DNA of 8,907 nt from contig JAJZEL010000083.1 of NCBI GenBank assembly GCA_021828575.1, positions 1-8,907 of the forward strand. The letters run 5' to 3'. The notes beneath the pieces are model-generated. The model ran no database searches. It had not been told where the DNA came from and saw nothing but the letters and a program-made list of their open reading frames with translations. Numbering within the stretch: the stretch's first letter is position 1; each line of letters starts with the position of its first letter. Position numbers and translations under genes: made by a program. Below, in pieces: positions 6,441-8,907 of this stretch. The stretch comes from Pseudomonadota bacterium (GTDB lineage: Bacteria > Pseudomonadota > Gammaproteobacteria > Burkholderiales > Ferrovaceae).

Positions 6441-7688
6441 TTACATGTAATTGAACAATGACAGTCCAGATACCATCTGGAATGACTTCATGGCTGCCTG
6501 AAGACTCTGCTGTTGTTGCGTGAGCTGAGTGATGGCCTGTGTGTAATTCAGGTCTTGCAATTGGGCAATCGTCGACTGGTATTGCACACCCAGTGAGCTG
6601 TTCATGGCCTGCAGGGTGGTGATGCTGCTGAGATTGGAACCAATGGTGGCCCGTGCATTGATCACCTGGTTCAGCGCCTGATTGAGGTTGCCAAGCGATG
6701 TACCGATGGTCTGGTTCAAGGCCGTTGACGAAGCGGTGTCTCCAGGAGTGACCGGGGTATTCAATGCATTGATGAGATTTTGCATGGTTTGAAAAATCGA
6801 CACATTCGTACTGGGGGCTACACTGAAAGTGTCGCCGCTGGCGGGTGTTCCCTGGATGTTGAATTGGATGCCATTGAAACTGATGGTTTGTCCTGTTACG
6901 AAGGGTTGGTTGGCCGGGGGCAGACTGGTTGCCGGAAGAGCGGTTCCGGTGGCATCCGTGCCCGTTACCGTATAGGTTAACCCGCTGGCCGAAGAAGAAA
7001 AGGTAATGGTATAGCTGTTGCTGGCCTGGGAAGCCGTGGGGGGCGGCGTGCCCAGGTTGCCGGAACTGATGACCCCGCTTCCCGTATTGGCACTGCCTGC
7101 GCTGGTGACAAAATAACCATTCCCGTTCTTGACTTGCATGAACAGCTGGGAGCCTGTGGCATTCACCGGCATCTGCTGGTTGCTGGCCACCTGGATGAAT
7201 TGCTGCTGGTCATTGCCCTGGTACTGGACGCCCGTCGGTGTGATCGCAAAAGGTTGAGTATTTCCGGATGTTCCGGAAAACATGTAATTGCCATTTCCAT
7301 CCTGGCTGTTGGCCAGGGAAATGAGCTGGCTCAACTGGGACTGGAGATTCGTGGCCATGGACTGGCGATCCGAATTGTTCAGCGCCGCATTCCCTGCAGA
7401 AACCACTTCGGACTGTACGTTCTGAATCAGTGTTGTGACGTTCTGGAGAACACTTTCACTGGTAGTCAGTGACGTATTGGCTGCGTTGAGATTGGTGGCG
7501 TATTGCGAGTTGACTCCATTGGACTGGGTCACGTTGATGACTTGGGCTGCGGCCGCAGGATTATCTGAGGGTGTCATGACACTCAAACCGGAAGAAACAT
7601 GCAGTTGCGTATTCAGTAGATTGCTCTGCAACTGGTTCATGGAATTGGTGTTGGTGTCATAGATGGTGTTGGTGCTGATGCGAAGCAT
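6441..7688 (-). CDS. flgL: Flagellar hook-filament junction protein FlgL (HAP3)
   Basis: FlgL forms the second of the two rings joining the hook to the filament. It is exported by the flagellar system after the FliK switch. The 415-residue product has the flagellin-like N-terminus (MLRISTNTIYDTNTNSMNQL, and SSGLSVMTPSDNPAAAAQV, the conserved SG..v..psDdP.aa pattern) and the matching C-terminal helical region. That region ends TQLTQQQQSLQAAMKSFQMV then SGLSLFNYM. The conserved GNYMFSGTSGNTQPF lies between them. Residues about 198-292 form an extra module, also found in FlgK, which helps explain why the protein is longer than the roughly 317-residue enteric FlgL. It starts 11 bases after the flgK stop with a strong ribosome site. 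Confidence 0.94.
   Translation of the reverse strand: MLRISTNTIYDTNTNSMNQLQSNLLNTQLHVSSGLSVMTPSDNPAAAAQVINVTQSNGVNSQYATNLNAANTSLTTSESVLQNVTTLIQNVQSEVVSAGNAALNNSDRQSMATNLQSQLSQLISLANSQDGNGNYMFSGTSGNTQPFAITPTGVQYQGNDQQQFIQVASNQQMPVNATGSQLFMQVKNGNGYFVTSAGSANTGSGVISSGNLGTPPPTASQASNSYTITFSSSASGLTYTVTGTDATGTALPATSLPPANQPFVTGQTISFNGIQFNIQGTPASGDTFSVAPSTNVSIFQTMQNLINALNTPVTPGDTASSTALNQTIGTSLGNLNQALNQVINARATIGSNLSSITTLQAMNSSLGVQYQSTIAQLQDLNYTQAITQLTQQQQSLQAAMKSFQMVSGLSLFNYM
6810..7095 (-). repeat. FlgL copy of a beta-rich module shared with FlgK
   Basis: The encoded segment begins NTGSGVISSG, has a short Pro linker (TPPPT), then SYTITFSSSASG and ISFNGIQFNIQGTPASGDTF ending SVAPS. It matches two segments in FlgK in the order of its landmarks. 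The repeat is at protein level; boundaries are approximate. Confidence 0.6.
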
Positions 7689-7692
7689 GACG

Positions 7693-7701
7693 CCTTCTCC
7701 T
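7693..7701 (-). promoter_or_regulatory. Shine-Dalgarno of flgL overlapping the flgK stop
   Basis: On the minus strand AGGAGAAGG precedes the flgL ATG at 7688, with the AGGAG core 8 bases away. The flgK TAG stop (7702-7700) supplies its first AG, so ribosomes ending flgK cover the flgL initiation site. Confidence 0.7.
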
Positions 7702-8907
7702 AATTGAGCAGACTCAGTACGGTGGAGAACATGGTGTTGGCCGTCTGGATGGCCTTGCCTGCCGCCTGGTAAGCCTGCTGGTACATGATCAGGTTTGCGG
7801 CTTCTTCGTTCAGATTGACCCCCGAAACGGATTGCTGGGCCTGTACCGTCTGATTGACGAGATTGGACTGTGCCTGGCTGGTGACCTGCAACTGGTTGGT
7901 TTGCGCGCCAATCTGTCCTACTAGGTTGGCATAAACGCCCGCGAAGGTGGAAGTGCCGCCCGTCATGGTGTTGCTGGTTTGCAGATTGGCAATGGCCAGT
8001 GCATTGTTGCCATCCAGCGTGGCATTGGCATTGGCGCTGATAGTGAACACATCATTGGTCAGCGGGGTGCCGCTGATGGAGGTGGTCCACCCGTTGTAGC
8101 TGATGTTGCCCCCTGAGGTATAAGTCACGTTGGATGCCAACGTGGACCCTGTGGTGGTGTCTACCACATTGAAAGTGCTGGGCGGGTTGTTGAACGTGAT
8201 GGTGACGGTGTCCTGCAGGTTCGGATTGGGAGGCGGTGGCGTATTGACCGACGGATTGTTGACCGTGGCCGTCCCCGTGTTACTGGAAGATGCTGCGGCC
8301 GTAACGGGGACGGCAGCAGCAATCTTGTTGGGATCGGTGATCGCCACGCTGAGTCCCTGAGCCCCATTCACGGTGGGCTGGATGAGAAAGCTGTCGCCGG
8401 CATTCATGGTGCCGGAGGTCAGGCTGATGTTGAGGCCATCCACGCTCATGGGCAAGGTACTGCTAGTGGTCACCTTGTTGTCCGACAGGCGTGTCAGGCT
8501 GTACTGGGTGCCATTGTAAGACAGGGTATAGTTGCTGCCTGTCAACGCAGACACACTGGTGATGCTGGTACTGACGGCAGCTGAACCCGTATTCTGCGAA
8601 TTGGCTGTCACCACTGGAGAAGGCACATTGAAGAAAGCCGTCCCCAGCGCGCCATTCAGGTCCTGTCCAAGGGATTGCTGTGCATTGACTGTGGTGCCCA
8701 GGCCTATGGCAATTTGTCCCAACGTGTTCTGGGTGGGAATCAGCGTCTGGTCCCTGAAGGCAATCAGGCCACCCAGATTGCCTCCCTGAATGGCATTGGT
8801 AGGTAGCCTGACTGTCGTGTTTCCGGTCTGGTAAGCCACATCCAGCTGCCCAGGGGTGGATTGCGATGGCAAGGTGGTCAGGGAAAATGCCTGATCACCC
8901 ACCACCA
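7700..8907 (-). CDS. flgK: Flagellar hook-filament junction protein FlgK (HAP1), 5' end outside window
   Basis: FlgK forms the first junction ring on the hook. About 402 residues of the C-terminal part are present; the frame is open to the window edge, so the flagellin-like N-terminal region lies outside. Visible hallmarks are GGLIAFRDQTLIPTQNTLGQ, then IAIGLGTTVNAQQSLGQDLNG (the central FlgK element ending with N.qh..G.Dl.G). At the C-terminus are VNLNEEAANLIMYQQAYQAA and GKAIQTANTMFSTVLSLLN, the typical coiled-coil ending. Between them lie two beta-rich modules related to each other and to one in FlgL, one preceded by a Pro linker. A GTG near the edge is in frame but is internal to the protein, not a start. 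Confidence 0.94.
   Translation of the reverse strand, partial: VVGDQAFSLTTLPSQSTPGQLDVAYQTGNTTVRLPTNAIQGGNLGGLIAFRDQTLIPTQNTLGQIAIGLGTTVNAQQSLGQDLNGALGTAFFNVPSPVVTANSQNTGSAAVSTSITSVSALTGSNYTLSYNGTQYSLTRLSDNKVTTSSTLPMSVDGLNISLTSGTMNAGDSFLIQPTVNGAQGLSVAITDPNKIAAAVPVTAAASSSNTGTATVNNPSVNTPPPPNPNLQDTVTITFNNPPSTFNVVDTTTGSTLASNVTYTSGGNISYNGWTTSISGTPLTNDVFTISANANATLDGNNALAIANLQTSNTMTGGTSTFAGVYANLVGQIGAQTNQLQVTSQAQSNLVNQTVQAQQSVSGVNLNEEAANLIMYQQAYQAAGKAIQTANTMFSTVLSLLN
8030..8283 (-). repeat. FlgK module copy B (C-terminal)
   Basis: The encoded segment begins NTGTATVNNPS, has the Pro linker TPPPPNPN, then TVTITFNNP, ISYNGWTTSISGTPLTNDVF and TISAN. This copy is closest in layout to the FlgL copy. Boundaries are approximate. 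Confidence 0.6.
8372..8598 (-). repeat. FlgK module copy A (N-terminal)
   Basis: The encoded segment begins NTGSAAVSTSI, then NYTLSYNGTQYSL, SVDGLNISLTSGTMNAGDSF and LIQPT. It shares the NTG opening and the (S/N)-(D/N)G...GDxF ending with the other two copies but has no Pro linker. Boundaries are approximate. Confidence 0.5.

Noticed and set aside
8903..8905. GTG as a start codon for FlgK
   Set aside because: The frame is open to the window edge and the missing N-terminal flagellin-like region must lie beyond it, so this is an internal Val codon.

Overview
This window is a compact flagellar-assembly locus from a motile Gram-negative bacterium. The proteins resemble beta/gammaproteobacterial flagellar components (FliM, FliN, FliP and FliQ align closely from memory with the enterobacterial proteins). 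The long FlgL, the poly-Ser/Gly protein and the uninterrupted fliK-to-fliR order suggest a betaproteobacterium or close relative. I cannot name the genus. Every base belongs to a gene or a very short junction; there is no gene-free stretch over 300 bases. I see no rRNA, tRNA, IS element or CRISPR array.

Plus strand, 25-5698: fliK, fliL, fliM, fliN, fliO, fliP, fliQ, fliR, apparently one operon. FliK senses hook length and switches export specificity. FliL is a stator-associated membrane protein. FliM and FliN form the C-ring switch. FliO assists assembly of the FliP/FliQ/FliR export gate. Junctions are tight: fliM/fliN and fliP/fliQ show stop-start overlap or near overlap, fliO/fliP overlap by 11 bases, and the widest gap (fliK-fliL) is 33 bases. 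The window opens at the fliK ribosome binding site, so the operon promoter and the likely fliE-fliJ part lie upstream and are not visible.

Minus strand, 8907-5695: flgK (5' end beyond the window edge), flgL, then a 240-residue serine-rich protein of unknown function. FlgK and FlgL join hook to filament. The third gene follows flgL by 23 bases with a good Shine-Dalgarno, so it is probably co-transcribed. The two operons converge, and their last genes terminate inside the same CTAG tetranucleotide.

Together the genes cover successive steps: export-gate construction (FliOPQR), torque switching (FliLMN), hook-length control (FliK), and the export substrates made after the switch (FlgK, FlgL). 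The least understood elements are the serine-rich protein, a long Pro-rich insertion in FliL, a module shared by FlgK and FlgL, and two eight-G tracts in fliK and fliR.
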